Positions 8,005 to 16,511 of a stretch of DNA of 64,000 nt are shown here, in pieces. The notes under the pieces are model-generated. The model was given only the letters and a program-made list of their open reading frames with translations. It did no database searches and was not told the DNA's origin. The first letter of the stretch is position 1. Each line of letters opens with the position of its first letter. The position numbers were made by a program, and so were the translations under genes. The stretch comes from Pseudomonas petrae. GTDB lineage: Bacteria; Pseudomonadota; Gammaproteobacteria; Pseudomonadales; Pseudomonadaceae. The DNA lies in contig NZ_JAKJXE010000008.1 in the NCBI RefSeq assembly GCF_021728295.1, positions 248,001-312,000 on the forward strand, given 5' to 3'.

Positions 8005-8757
8005 TCAAAGCGTCGTCAGGCCACGTTCACAGCCGCTGATCAGGGTGCGCAGCCGCCCGAGGTCGAGGATTTCCACCGCACGCCCTGAGATCCTGACGAT
8101 TCCCTGACTGCGCAGCGAGCCGATGGCGCGGCAGATCGTCTCCAGGCGCAGGCCCAGATAACTGCCGATGTCCTCCCGGCTCATGTGCAGCACATAGGCA
8201 GTGCCGGAGTAGCCCCGGTCAGCCATGCGGCAGGAAAGATCGAGCAGCAAGGCGGCCATGCGTTCCTCGGCGTTGAGGTTGCCCATCATCAGCAGCATCT
8301 CGTGGTCCCTCACGATCTCCTGGCTGAGCACCCGGTTGAGGTTGCGCTGCAGGGAAGGCAACTCACGCGCCAGGCGCTCCAGCTGGCTGAAATGGATGGG
8401 GCAGACTTCGCTGTCCTCCAGAGCGATGGCGTCGCACTCATGACGATCATTGCTGATGGCATCGCAGCCCAGTAATTCCCCGGACATGGGAAATCCGGTG
8501 AGTTGTTCACGCCCGTCCCGGGACGAAAGGGTCGTTTTGAAATAGCCTGAGCGCACCGCATAGAGTGAGCGCAACGCATCGCCGGCACGGTACAACACCG
8601 CGCCTTTTTTGACTTTCAACCGTTGCGGGATGATGGTGGACAAGCGATCGGTGTCATGCACGCTCATGCCAAGGGACAGGCAGAGCTCGCCGACATTGAA
8701 GAACGCGCACTCTGCGTTGAGGAACAAACCGGGAACGGCAGCCAGATGGGCAGTCAT
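8005..8757 (-). CDS. Crp/Fnr-family regulator with altered FeS-ligand set
   Basis: 250 residues: an N-terminal cysteine region, a cyclic-nucleotide-type beta-barrel (about 45-130), a dimer helix (about 145-175) and a winged HTH (about 190-230). In Fnr/Anr the 4Fe-4S ligands are Cys-x2-Cys-x5-Cys plus one central Cys. Here Cys17, Cys26 and Cys119 align with three of them, but the second position is Phe20. In the recognition helix the Fnr E-x-x-S-R contact pattern reads ETICR (Glu206, Cys209, Arg210), so Ser is replaced by Cys. The second ATG is chosen because AAAGGAG sits 6 nt before it. It is divergent from ackA with an Fnr-type box between. Probably an Anr paralogue controlling this locus; the sensed signal is uncertain. 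Confidence 0.88.
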   Translation of the reverse strand: MTAHLAAVPGLFLNAECAFFNVGELCLSLGMSVHDTDRLSTIIPQRLKVKKGAVLYRAGDALRSLYAVRSGYFKTTLSSRDGREQLTGFPMSGELLGCDAISNDRHECDAIALEDSEVCPIHFSQLERLARELPSLQRNLNRVLSQEIVRDHEMLLMMGNLNAEERMAALLLDLSCRMADRGYSGTAYVLHMSREDIGSYLGLRLETICRAIGSLRSQGIVRISGRAVEILDLGRLRTLISGCERGLTTL

Positions 8758-8854
8758 GTGCATCTCCTTTAGCGACCCAGCATAGGCGCGTCCCCAGGCC
8801 AGTGACAGCAGGCATTGCTGAACTGGATGAGCGGGAAGGGTGATTCAAGCGTTT

Positions 8855-8868
8855 CTGATCCAGATCAA
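8855..8868. promoter_or_regulatory. Anr/Fnr box in the regulator-ackA divergent gap
   Basis: CTGATCCAGATCAA matches the TTGAT-N4-ATCAA consensus at nine of ten fixed positions. It lies about 98 nt from the regulator start and 96 nt from the ackA start, so it could serve both directions. Known biology: Anr/Fnr boxes of this form control anaerobic genes in Pseudomonas. Occupancy here is inference. Confidence 0.65.
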
Positions 8869-8903
8869 TACCCGCCAACCCCGGGCGAGCACACTGGCTT
8901 CGG

Positions 8904-8917
8904 TTGATTCAGGTCAG
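8904..8917. promoter_or_regulatory. Second, weaker Anr/Fnr-like half-box
   Basis: TTGATTCAGGTCAG has a perfect left half (TTGAT) and a right half with two mismatches, 35 bp closer to ackA than the stronger box. It may be a secondary site or the site of the altered regulator itself. Confidence 0.35.
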
Positions 8918-8964
8918 CCACTCCCAAACCCATTTCAATCATGGGTCGCTCACGAGGGGGCTCC

Positions 8965-10167
8965 ATGACTGATCACTCGCGCCCGCTTCTGCTGGTGCTG
9001 AACGCAGGCTCTTCCAGCGTCAAGTTTTCCCTCTACGACGCCACCGATAGCGGCGCGGGAAATCCGTGCCTGGGCCACGGCAGTCTTGAGGCACACACGG
9101 ACACCGACCTGTTGATCTTCCGCCATGCTGACGGCGCGCAGCAAAGCGCAGCATGGCCACGCACAGACGGGGCGCCGGATACCGGCACCTTGCTGAACCT
9201 GATGCAGTGGATAGACCACCACGCCGAAGGACATCTCTGCGCGGCGGCGCACCGGGTGGTCCACGGCGGCGCTCGCACGCTGACGTGTGCCCGCGTGAAT
9301 TCGACCCTCATGCGCGAGCTTCAGGCGCTCGTCCCCATGGCGCCGCTGCATCAGCCGTTGTGCCTGGCACCCATTCTCTATCTGGCGCGAGAGCACGGTG
9401 GGCTGGCGCAGTTTGCCTGCTTCGACACCGCCTTTCACCACAGCCTCGATCCGCTGGAGACCTCCTTCGGATTGCCCAGAGCCATGACCGAACAGGGTCT
9501 GCGTCGTTACGGTTTTCATGGGCTGTCGTACGCGTACATTGCCGGCGTTCTTCCTGAATACGATCAGCGTGCAGCGCAAGGCCGCACGATCGTCGCGCAT
9601 CTGGGCAACGGGGCCAGCCTGTGCGCGATGCATAACCGGGTCAGCCGGGGCACGACGATGGGGTTCAGCACACTGGACGGCTTGCTGATGGGCACACGTC
9701 CCGGTCGGCTGGACCCAGGCCTGCTGCTGTTCCTGATGCGAGAGCGCGGCATGACCGCACAAGCCCTTGAAGACCTGTTGTACCACCAGTGCGGATTGCT
9801 GGGCGTATCCGGGGGTATCGCCAGCGACATGCGCGAACTGACGGCCAGCACCGCGCCGGCGGCAGAAGAGGCGGTCGCCTTATTTGTGCGCAGCGTGGTG
9901 CGTGAGATCGGGGCGATGGCGGCGGTCCTGGGTGGGCTCGATGCACTGGTGTTCACCGGCGGCATCGGGGAAAACGCCGCGCCCATTCGCAACGCGATTC
10001 TTGACCGCTGCGCATGGCTCGGCCTGGAGCACTCGCCCGATTCCCCCACACAGCATGGTGCCTGCCTGTCGCTTCCCGGCAGCAAGGTTTCAGCATGGAC
10101 CATCGCGACTGACGAAAACGCCGTCATCGCCCGCCACGCCCTCGAGCTGCTGCACAGCAGCGCGTGA
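8965..10167 (+). CDS. ackA: Acetate kinase
   Basis: Transfers phosphate from acetyl phosphate to ADP, giving ATP and acetate; cytoplasmic homodimer of the ASKHA fold. 400 residues. Visible: LNAGSSSVKF near the N-terminus (phosphate loop), HRVVHGG, FDTAFHHS, RYGFHGLSY, HLGNGASLCA, GTRPGRLDPG and FTGGIGENA. The ATG preceded by GAGGGGG is chosen; eight in-frame codons upstream have no ribosome site. It is followed after 58 bp by phosphoketolase, which produces acetyl phosphate, so the pair forms an ATP-yielding route without phosphotransacetylase. The Fnr-type box upstream suggests induction at low oxygen. Confidence 0.95.
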   Translation: MTDHSRPLLLVLNAGSSSVKFSLYDATDSGAGNPCLGHGSLEAHTDTDLLIFRHADGAQQSAAWPRTDGAPDTGTLLNLMQWIDHHAEGHLCAAAHRVVHGGARTLTCARVNSTLMRELQALVPMAPLHQPLCLAPILYLAREHGGLAQFACFDTAFHHSLDPLETSFGLPRAMTEQGLRRYGFHGLSYAYIAGVLPEYDQRAAQGRTIVAHLGNGASLCAMHNRVSRGTTMGFSTLDGLLMGTRPGRLDPGLLLFLMRERGMTAQALEDLLYHQCGLLGVSGGIASDMRELTASTAPAAEEAVALFVRSVVREIGAMAAVLGGLDALVFTGGIGENAAPIRNAILDRCAWLGLEHSPDSPTQHGACLSLPGSKVSAWTIATDENAVIARHALELLHSSA

Positions 10168-10225
10168 ATCGACCGGTGCGCCTTCGTGCGCCGCATACCT
10201 TGGTATTGCACCCAGTGGAGTCGCC

Positions 10226-12727
10226 ATGTACAGCTTCAACCCGTCATTCTCCAGCGCTGATGAAACCCACGTCAGCCGCGCATCCTGGATCGAGCCCGAC
10301 ACCTCGCCGGGCCCCCTGGCCCCCGAACTCTTATCGCGCCTGCACCACTACTGGAACGCCGCGAATTACCTCTGCGTCGGCCAGATCTATCTCAAGGCCA
10401 ATCCCTTGCTGCGTGAACCGCTGCTGGCCGAGCACATCAAGCCCAGGCTACTGGGGCACTGGGGGACCTCGGTCGGGCAAAACTTTATCTATGTGCACCT
10501 GAACCGGCTGATCAGCGAGCGTCGCACAGAAACACTCTTTATTTCCGGTCCCGGGCATGGCGGTCCGACTCTGAACGCCTGTGCCTGGCTCGAAGGCACC
10601 TACAGCGAAGTCCACCCGGACATCACCCCGGACGAAGCCGGCATGCTGCGTTTATTTCGCAGTTTCTCCACACCCGGCGGCATCCCCAGCCACTGCGGCC
10701 CGCATACGCCCAACTCCCTCCACGAAGGTGGCGAACTGGGCTATTCGCTCATGCATGCCTTCGGCGCAGTGTTCGACAATCCCTCGCTGCTGGTGGCTTG
10801 TGTGATCGGCGACGGTGAAGCCGAAACCTGTCCGCTGGAAGGCAGCTGGAAAAGCGTGCACTTTCTCGATCCGCGACGGGACGGCGCAGTGCTGCCGATT
10901 CTCCATCTCAACGGGTACAAGATCTCCGGGCCAACGGTCGAAGCACGGCTGGCCGATGACGATTTGCTCAAACTCTATCGAGGCCGCGGTTACCAGCCGA
11001 TCATCGTCGCGGGCGATGACCTGCCGGGCATGCACCAGCGCTTCGCCGCCGCGCTCAACCGCTGTGACGACATCATCTGCGAGATCCAGGCGGCCGCCAG
11101 AGAAGGCTCGGGAGCGGTGCGCGCGCGCTGGCCCATGATTATTTTGCGCAGCCCCAAAGGCTGGACCGGCCCCAAGGTCGTCGACGGTCTGCCGGTCGAA
11201 GGCACGTTCCGGGCGCATCAGGTTCCGCTCGCCAACGTCATCGGCAACCCCGAGCACCTCCAGCAACTGGAAGACTGGATGCGCAGCTATGAACCCCAGA
11301 CGTTGTTCGATGACGAGGGACGTCTGGCGCCGGAGCTTCAAGCGCTGACGCCACCGCCTGCGCTGCGCATGGGCGCGGTTCCTTACGTGAACGGTGGCCG
11401 TATGCTGGTGGCGCTGGACCTGCCGAACTTTGCCGAATACGGCCTTGAGGTGCCTGGCCCCGGCCAGGTCATCGCTGAAGCCCCACGCAAGCTGGGCGAG
11501 TACCTGCGCGACGTCATGCGCAACAACCCGCGCAACTTTCGCGTATTCGGGCCGGACGAGACCAACTCCAACCGACTCAATGCGGTGTTCGACGCCAGCA
11601 ACCGGACCGCCGCCGGGCCGTGTCTGGACATCGATGACCACCTCGCCTCCGACGGACGTGTGATGGAAGTGCTGAGCGAGCACCTCTGCGAGGGCTGGCT
11701 CGAAGGGTATCTGCTCACCGGGCGCCACGGCATGTGGTCAACCTACGAAGCGTTCGCGCAAGTGGTCGATTCCATGGTGACGCAGCACGCCAAGTGGTTG
11801 CAGCAAAGCCGTGAGTTTGCGTGGCGCCGGCCGCTGGCCTCGCTGAACATCCTGATCAGCAGTCACGCCTGGCGCAACGACCACAATGGCTTTAGCCACC
11901 AGTCCACGGGCTTTGTCGATAACGTGCTGCAACGTCGCTCGGATGTGGTTCGCGTGTACTACCCGCCGGACTCGAACTGCCTGGTCAATGTCTTCGACCA
12001 TTGCCTGCGAAGCCGTAACTACGTGAACGTCGTGACCTGTGGCAAGCAGCCGGATTTCCAGTGGCTAGACTTCGATGCGGCGCTCAGGCACTGCTCCCAA
12101 GGCGCGTCGATCTGGTCCTTTGCCGGCAGCGATGACGAGGCACCGGACGTGGTGCTCGCCTGTGCGGGGGATGTGCCCACCACCGAGGCAGTGGCGGCCG
12201 CCTGGTTGCTGCAAAAGCATGTGCCCGGCATCCGGGTGAGGGTGGTGAACGTGGTCGACCTCGGCATTCTGAGTGCCCCCGAAGATCGGCCCCACGGCAT
12301 GGATCACGTCTCATTCGAAGCGCTGTTCACCCGGGACGCGCCGGTCATGTTCGCTTTTCACGGCTCGACCTGGGTCATCCACTCGATGGTTCACGGGCGC
12401 GCCAATGAAGCACGCTTTCACGTGCGCGGCTTCAGCGACCGAGGCACCACCACCACACCTTTTGACATGGTGGTGCTCAACCGCATGAGCCGCTATCACC
12501 TGGCGATTGACGCGTTGAGCCACCTTCCGCATTTGCGCGCTCACAGCCTGGACGCCGTCCACTTCTTTGAAAGCCAGTTGCGCAAACACCACGCCTGGAT
12601 TCGTGAGCACTTCGAGGACATGCCGGAGATCAGAAACTGGCGCTGGACAGCGGATTTCAGCGAGTCCGAGGCACCGCCACCGTTGGCCAAAGGGCATGTC
12701 CGCGGGCAGACCTTTACGGACGCGTGA
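10226..12727 (+). CDS. xfp: Phosphoketolase (xylulose-5-P/fructose-6-P type)
   Basis: Thiamine-diphosphate enzyme that splits xylulose 5-phosphate (and often fructose 6-phosphate) with phosphate to acetyl phosphate and an aldose phosphate. 833 residues, full family length. Visible: an N-terminal segment with GHWGTSVGQNF and SGPGHGGP, the ThDP/Mg motif GDGEAETCPLEGSW with HLNGYKI after it, the pyrimidine domain with SHAWRNDHNGFSHQ, and the C-terminal domain with FHGSTWVIHSMVHGR. GGAG lies 6 nt before the start. It sits directly after ackA, which would use its acetyl phosphate, and before an alcohol dehydrogenase. Confidence 0.95.
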   Translation: MYSFNPSFSSADETHVSRASWIEPDTSPGPLAPELLSRLHHYWNAANYLCVGQIYLKANPLLREPLLAEHIKPRLLGHWGTSVGQNFIYVHLNRLISERRTETLFISGPGHGGPTLNACAWLEGTYSEVHPDITPDEAGMLRLFRSFSTPGGIPSHCGPHTPNSLHEGGELGYSLMHAFGAVFDNPSLLVACVIGDGEAETCPLEGSWKSVHFLDPRRDGAVLPILHLNGYKISGPTVEARLADDDLLKLYRGRGYQPIIVAGDDLPGMHQRFAAALNRCDDIICEIQAAAREGSGAVRARWPMIILRSPKGWTGPKVVDGLPVEGTFRAHQVPLANVIGNPEHLQQLEDWMRSYEPQTLFDDEGRLAPELQALTPPPALRMGAVPYVNGGRMLVALDLPNFAEYGLEVPGPGQVIAEAPRKLGEYLRDVMRNNPRNFRVFGPDETNSNRLNAVFDASNRTAAGPCLDIDDHLASDGRVMEVLSEHLCEGWLEGYLLTGRHGMWSTYEAFAQVVDSMVTQHAKWLQQSREFAWRRPLASLNILISSHAWRNDHNGFSHQSTGFVDNVLQRRSDVVRVYYPPDSNCLVNVFDHCLRSRNYVNVVTCGKQPDFQWLDFDAALRHCSQGASIWSFAGSDDEAPDVVLACAGDVPTTEAVAAAWLLQKHVPGIRVRVVNVVDLGILSAPEDRPHGMDHVSFEALFTRDAPVMFAFHGSTWVIHSMVHGRANEARFHVRGFSDRGTTTTPFDMVVLNRMSRYHLAIDALSHLPHLRAHSLDAVHFFESQLRKHHAWIREHFEDMPEIRNWRWTADFSESEAPPPLAKGHVRGQTFTDA

Positions 12728-12735
12728 TCAATTGA

Positions 12736-12837
12736 TTTTCCACCTGCAACGGAAGGCCGCCATCGCTTCAAGGTGTATACCTGCGCACCGAGGACGATGG
12801 TCGCATCCGCGCCTACGGGCATGTGCTCCAGCAGTGA
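12736..12837 (+). pseudogene. Possible remnant of a coding sequence (C-terminal 33 codons)
   Basis: Between xfp and the dehydrogenase an open frame without a start codon ends in YLRTEDDGRIRAYGHVLQQ and a TGA. The last 19 codons have strongly Pseudomonas-like codon use (C/G third positions) and a protein-like pattern. It may be the tail of a lost small gene. I do not recognise the family; a chance frame is the main alternative. Confidence 0.25.
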
Positions 12838-12892
12838 GCGCCGCGAGTACCCGCCAGCCGAACTTAACCCGTTCCCAGCTAAGGAAAACCCC

Positions 12893-13924
12893 ATGAAAGG
12901 CAAAATGAAGGCGGCAGTCGTCGAAGCATTCGGCAGCCCGCTGCTGCTCCGTGACTGGGACATTCCCACTCCGGGCCCCGGACAAATCCTGATCAAGACC
13001 GAAGCGTGCGGGGTCTGTCATACCGACTTGCACGCGGCGAGGGGAGACTGGCCGGTGAAGCCGACCCCGCCGTTCATTGCGGGCCATGAAGGTATTGGCA
13101 TCGTGGTGGCCCTGGGTGCTGGAGTGACCCATGTGGTCGAAGGGGATCGCGTGGGCGTGCCGTGGCTGTATTCAGCCTGCGGCCACTGCGAGTATTGCCT
13201 GAGCGCGTGGGAAACGGTGTGCGCCAGCGCCGAGTTCGGCGGCTATACCCGCAACGGCGGGTTCGCCGAATACATCCTCGCTGACCCTGAATACGTCGCT
13301 CACATTCCTGCCGGGCTCACCCCCCACGAAGCCGCGCCGATCATCTGCGCCGGTGTGACCACCTACAAAGGCATCAAGGAGGCCGATGTCAGGCCGGGGC
13401 AGTGGATCGCGATTTCGGGGATTGGCGGGTTAGGGCATTTGGCGGTGCAGTACGCCAAAGCCATGGGCCTGCGCGTGTGTGCGGTGGATGTCGACGACGG
13501 GAAACTGGGCCATGCCACCCGGTTGGGCGCAGACGCGGTGGTGAACGCCCGCGCGGGTGATCCGGTGCAAGCCGTCAGGGACGTCACCGATGGCGGGGCG
13601 CACGGCGTACTGATCACCGCGCCTTCGCTGGCGGCGTTCAAACAAGGGGTGGGCATGACGCGCAAACGTGGCACGTGTGTGTTGGTTGTATTGCCACCGG
13701 GCGAGTTTCCATTGTCGCTGTTCGAGGTGGTCGCCAACTGCATCACCGTGCGCGGCTCGTTCGTCGGCACTCGGCAGGACATGGCCGAAGCGCTGGCGTT
13801 CGCCGCCGAAGGCAAGGTGAAGGCTGACATCGAGTTGCGGCCGTTGGCCGAGATCAATCAGGTGTTCAGGGAGTTGGGTGACGGCGAAGTGCAGTCGAGG
13901 ATTGTCATCGACTTTCGCGGGTGA
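12893..13924 (+). CDS. adhP: Zinc-dependent alcohol dehydrogenase (AdhP-type)
   Basis: 343-residue medium-chain dehydrogenase that interconverts primary alcohols and aldehydes with NAD+. Catalytic zinc ligands: Cys42 in CGVCHTD and His65 in GHEG. Structural zinc ligands: Cys96, Cys99, Cys102 and Cys110 in the ACGHCEYC...TVC lobe. The Rossmann motif is SGIGGLGHLAVQYAKAMG. The ATG after AAGGAAAA is used. It lies 165 bp downstream of xfp on the same strand, so the block can make acetate or, by an aldehyde, an alcohol. Whether it shares the ackA-xfp transcript is unclear because of the gap. Confidence 0.93.
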   Translation: MKGKMKAAVVEAFGSPLLLRDWDIPTPGPGQILIKTEACGVCHTDLHAARGDWPVKPTPPFIAGHEGIGIVVALGAGVTHVVEGDRVGVPWLYSACGHCEYCLSAWETVCASAEFGGYTRNGGFAEYILADPEYVAHIPAGLTPHEAAPIICAGVTTYKGIKEADVRPGQWIAISGIGGLGHLAVQYAKAMGLRVCAVDVDDGKLGHATRLGADAVVNARAGDPVQAVRDVTDGGAHGVLITAPSLAAFKQGVGMTRKRGTCVLVVLPPGEFPLSLFEVVANCITVRGSFVGTRQDMAEALAFAAEGKVKADIELRPLAEINQVFRELGDGEVQSRIVIDFRG

Positions 13925-13950
13925 TTCACGATAACTGCCGCATGCACCCA

Positions 13951-15566
13951 GCAGGACCGGCTTTAGCCGGGAAGGCGTCAGTCGTCACGCCGCAGAATCG
14001 AGGGTGTTCACGCTGGCCTCTTCCCGGCTGAAGCCGGTCCTACCAAATGTCTCGCATGCATCCAGTGAGACCTGCTGCGACGCTGACTTGTGGGACCGGC
14101 TACAGCCTGGAAGGCGCCAGTCGTCACACTGCAGAATCGAGGGTGCTCATACTGGCCTCTTCCCGGCTGAAGCCGGTCCTACAAAAATGTCTTGCATGCA
14201 TCCAGCGAGACCTGCTGCGACGCGAACTTGTGGGACTGGCTTTAGCCGGGAAGGCGTCAGTCGTCACACCGCAAAATCGAGGGTGCCCAGACCGACGCTT
14301 TCCCGGCTGAAGCCGGTCCTACAAAAATGTCTTGCATGCATCCAGCGAGACCGGCTGCGACGCGAACTTGTGGGACTGGCTTTAGCCGGGAAGGCGTCAT
14401 GCGTCACGCCGCAAAATCGAGGGTGCTCATGCTGGCCTCTTCCCGGCTGAAGCCGGTCCTACCAAATGTCTCGCGTGCATCCATTAAGACCGGGTAATGC
14501 TGACTTGTGGGACCGGCTTTAGCCGGGAAGGCGCCAGGCGTCACGCCGCAAAATCGAGGGTGCTCATGCTGGCCTCTTCCCGGCTGAAGCCGGTCCTACC
14601 AAATGTCTCGCATGCATCCAGTGAGACCGGCAGTGACGCCCATTTGTGGGACTGGCTTTAGCCGGGAAGGCGCCAGTCGTCACGCCGCAGAATCGAGGGT
14701 GTTCACGCTGGCCTCTTCCCGGCTGAAGCCGGTCCTACCAAATGTCTCGCATGCATCCAGTGAGACCTGCTGCGACGCGAACTTGTGGGACTGGCTTTAG
14801 CCGGGAAGGCGTCATGCGTCACGCCGCAAAATCGAGGGTGCCCAGACCGACGCGTTCCCGGCTGAAGCCGGTCCCACTAAATGCATCGCGTGCATCCATT
14901 AAGACCGGGTAATGCTGACTTGTGGGACCGGCTTTAGCCGGGAAGGCGTCATGCGTCACGCCGCAAAATCGAGGGTGCCCAGACCGACGCTTTCCCGGCT
15001 GAAGCCGGTCCTACCAAATGTCTCGCATGCATCCAGTGAGACCTGCTGCGACGCGAACTTGTGGGACTGGCTTTAGCCGGGAAGGCATCAGTCGTCACGC
15101 CGCAGAATCGAGGGTGCTCATGCTGGCCTCTTCCCGGCTGAAGCCGGTCCTACAAAATGTCTCGCATGCATCCAGTGAGACCTGCTGCGACGCGAACTTG
15201 TGGGACTGGCTTTAGCCGGGAAGGCGTCATGCGTCACGCCGCAAAATCGAGGGTGCCCAGACCGACGCTTTCCCGGCTGAAGCCGGTCCCACCAAATGTC
15301 TCGCATGCATCCAGTGAGACCTGCTGCGACGCGAACTTGTGGGACTGGCTTTAGCCGGGAAGGCGCCAGTCGTCACGCCGCAGAATCGAGGGTGTTCACA
15401 CTGGCCTCTTCCCGGCTGAAGCCGGTCCTACCAAATGTCTTGCATGCATCCAGCGAGACCGGCTGCGACGCGAACTTGTGGGACCGGCTTTAGCCGGGAA
15501 GGCGCCAGGCGTCACGCCGCAGAATCGAGGGTGTTCACGCTGGCCTCTTCCCGGCTGAAGCCGGTC
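13951..15566. repeat. Tandem array of 12 BIME units (~139 bp period, 24 REPs)
   Basis: Each unit holds a forward REP (GGGACCGGCTTTAGCCGGGA) and, about 75 bp later, an inverted one (TCCCGGCTGAAGCCGGTCC), joined by conserved spacers (GTCACGCCGCAAAATCGAGG and ATGTCTCGCATGCATCCAG). Inverted REPs occur near 14028, 14168, 14308, 14448, 14584, 14722, 14861, 14998, 15138, 15278, 15417 and 15553, i.e. steps of 136-140 bp. Two spacer variants before the inverted REP (ending CTGGCCTC or CAGACCGACG) are interspersed, suggesting unequal exchange. Short open frames inside are repeat translations, not genes. The array separates adhP from a convergent small gene. Confidence 0.95.
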
Positions 15567-15619
15567 CTACTGCACCGCATGCGTCCAGCAAGAACGGGCA
15601 CGCATCGCGTGCATCTGGA

Positions 15620-15925
15620 TCAATTACCCGAACGAAACGGGATTGGCTGGCGGGGTGCTTCGGGTGTGGTGTGCGGCTGGCCGACCATTTCGTCGTAAAC
15701 CACCGGGTGGACGATGAACAGTTTCACTTCCTGAGTGGACGACAGGCATTTGCGCGCTTCGTCGATCGACGCCACGTGCAGCACTTCGCCGTTGGCGCTG
15801 GTGACGGCGTTGGACTTGCCGTCCATGAGCGCATGTATGACGTAGGAGCCACCTTCGACCGAGACCAGATTGACCTCGGTGACTTCGCCGGCTTTGACGT
15901 GTTTGCTGAGCTTGTCCAGATCCAT
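15620..15925 (-). CDS. DUF6482-type small protein
   Basis: 101 residues, soluble, no signal peptide. The sequence MDLDKLSKHVKAGEV, then VNLVSVEGGSYVIHALMDG, then VHPVVYDEMVG, resembles the small Pseudomonas proteins grouped as DUF6482; the family assignment is from memory. AAGGTG precedes the start. Function is unknown. It faces the BIME array at its 3' end and stands alone. Confidence 0.75.
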   Translation of the reverse strand: MDLDKLSKHVKAGEVTEVNLVSVEGGSYVIHALMDGKSNAVTSANGEVLHVASIDEARKCLSSTQEVKLFIVHPVVYDEMVGQPHTTPEAPRQPIPFRSGN

Positions 15926-16181
15926 TACGGCACCTTAGTTACGCCTTCAGGCGTTGTCTGTTCCATGGATTGATGCGAAACCGTTGAACCGGCCTGCCTC
16001 CATTGGAAGACGGCGACGGTCCCAAGTTCAAGGCAAAATGGGCAAGGCGGACGAGGGGGCGTTTGCGGGAATTTTCAAGAAGAGTGCCGGCACATCAAAA
16101 ACGAAGCTGGCGCCTGAAAAAAAGCCGCCACCTGCCAGATAACCATCAGCAGGCAGCGGCCGGAAGTCAGGACCTCGGCAA

Positions 16182-16511
16182 TCAGCAGAGCTTGTCGATG
16201 ACGCGCAGGCCAGGCGCTTGTTGCACGGCGCCCCATTCACTGCTCAGGGTTTCCAGCACCTGGCCGAGGAACTGCTTGTCCGCTGCGGCCTTCTTGCCGA
16301 CGTAGCCGTGGCCCTTGCGGTACATCTTCAGCCGGGCACGCATGTGCGGGTGCTGACTCTCGAATTGTTCTTCCTCGGTGCAGGCACCCAGGCCGTCCAT
16401 GTGCACGTTACCTTCCTCGCACACCCAGAGGATGTGGCTATCCAGGGAATCCTTGCGTGCGGCGAACAGTCGAGCCAATTGATCAATGGTAGGTTGGTTG
16501 TTCAGGTTCAT
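16182..16511 (-). CDS. Conserved small protein, function unknown
   Basis: 109 residues, soluble, acidic in the centre (CTEEEQFE) and basic after it (MRARLKMYRKGHG). The ATG at 16511 is chosen because AAGGGG lies upstream and the sequence before it reads as non-coding; a much longer open frame continues upstream by chance. Two cysteines (CEEGN and GACTEE) and the HILWVCEEG segment look conserved-protein-like. I recognise no domain. The 250 bp to the DUF6482-like gene hold nothing obvious. Confidence 0.65.
   Translation of the reverse strand: MNLNNQPTIDQLARLFAARKDSLDSHILWVCEEGNVHMDGLGACTEEEQFESQHPHMRARLKMYRKGHGYVGKKAAADKQFLGQVLETLSSEWGAVQQAPGLRVIDKLC

Noticed and set aside
13951..15566. CRISPR array
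   Set aside because: Regular period and repeats, but the repeats are long palindromic REP pairs, the spacers are conserved instead of unique, and no cas gene is near.
14004..15698. Series of short proteins containing SRLKPVLPNVSHASS-like text
   Set aside because: They are translations of the REP array, repeat with its period, and lack ribosome sites.
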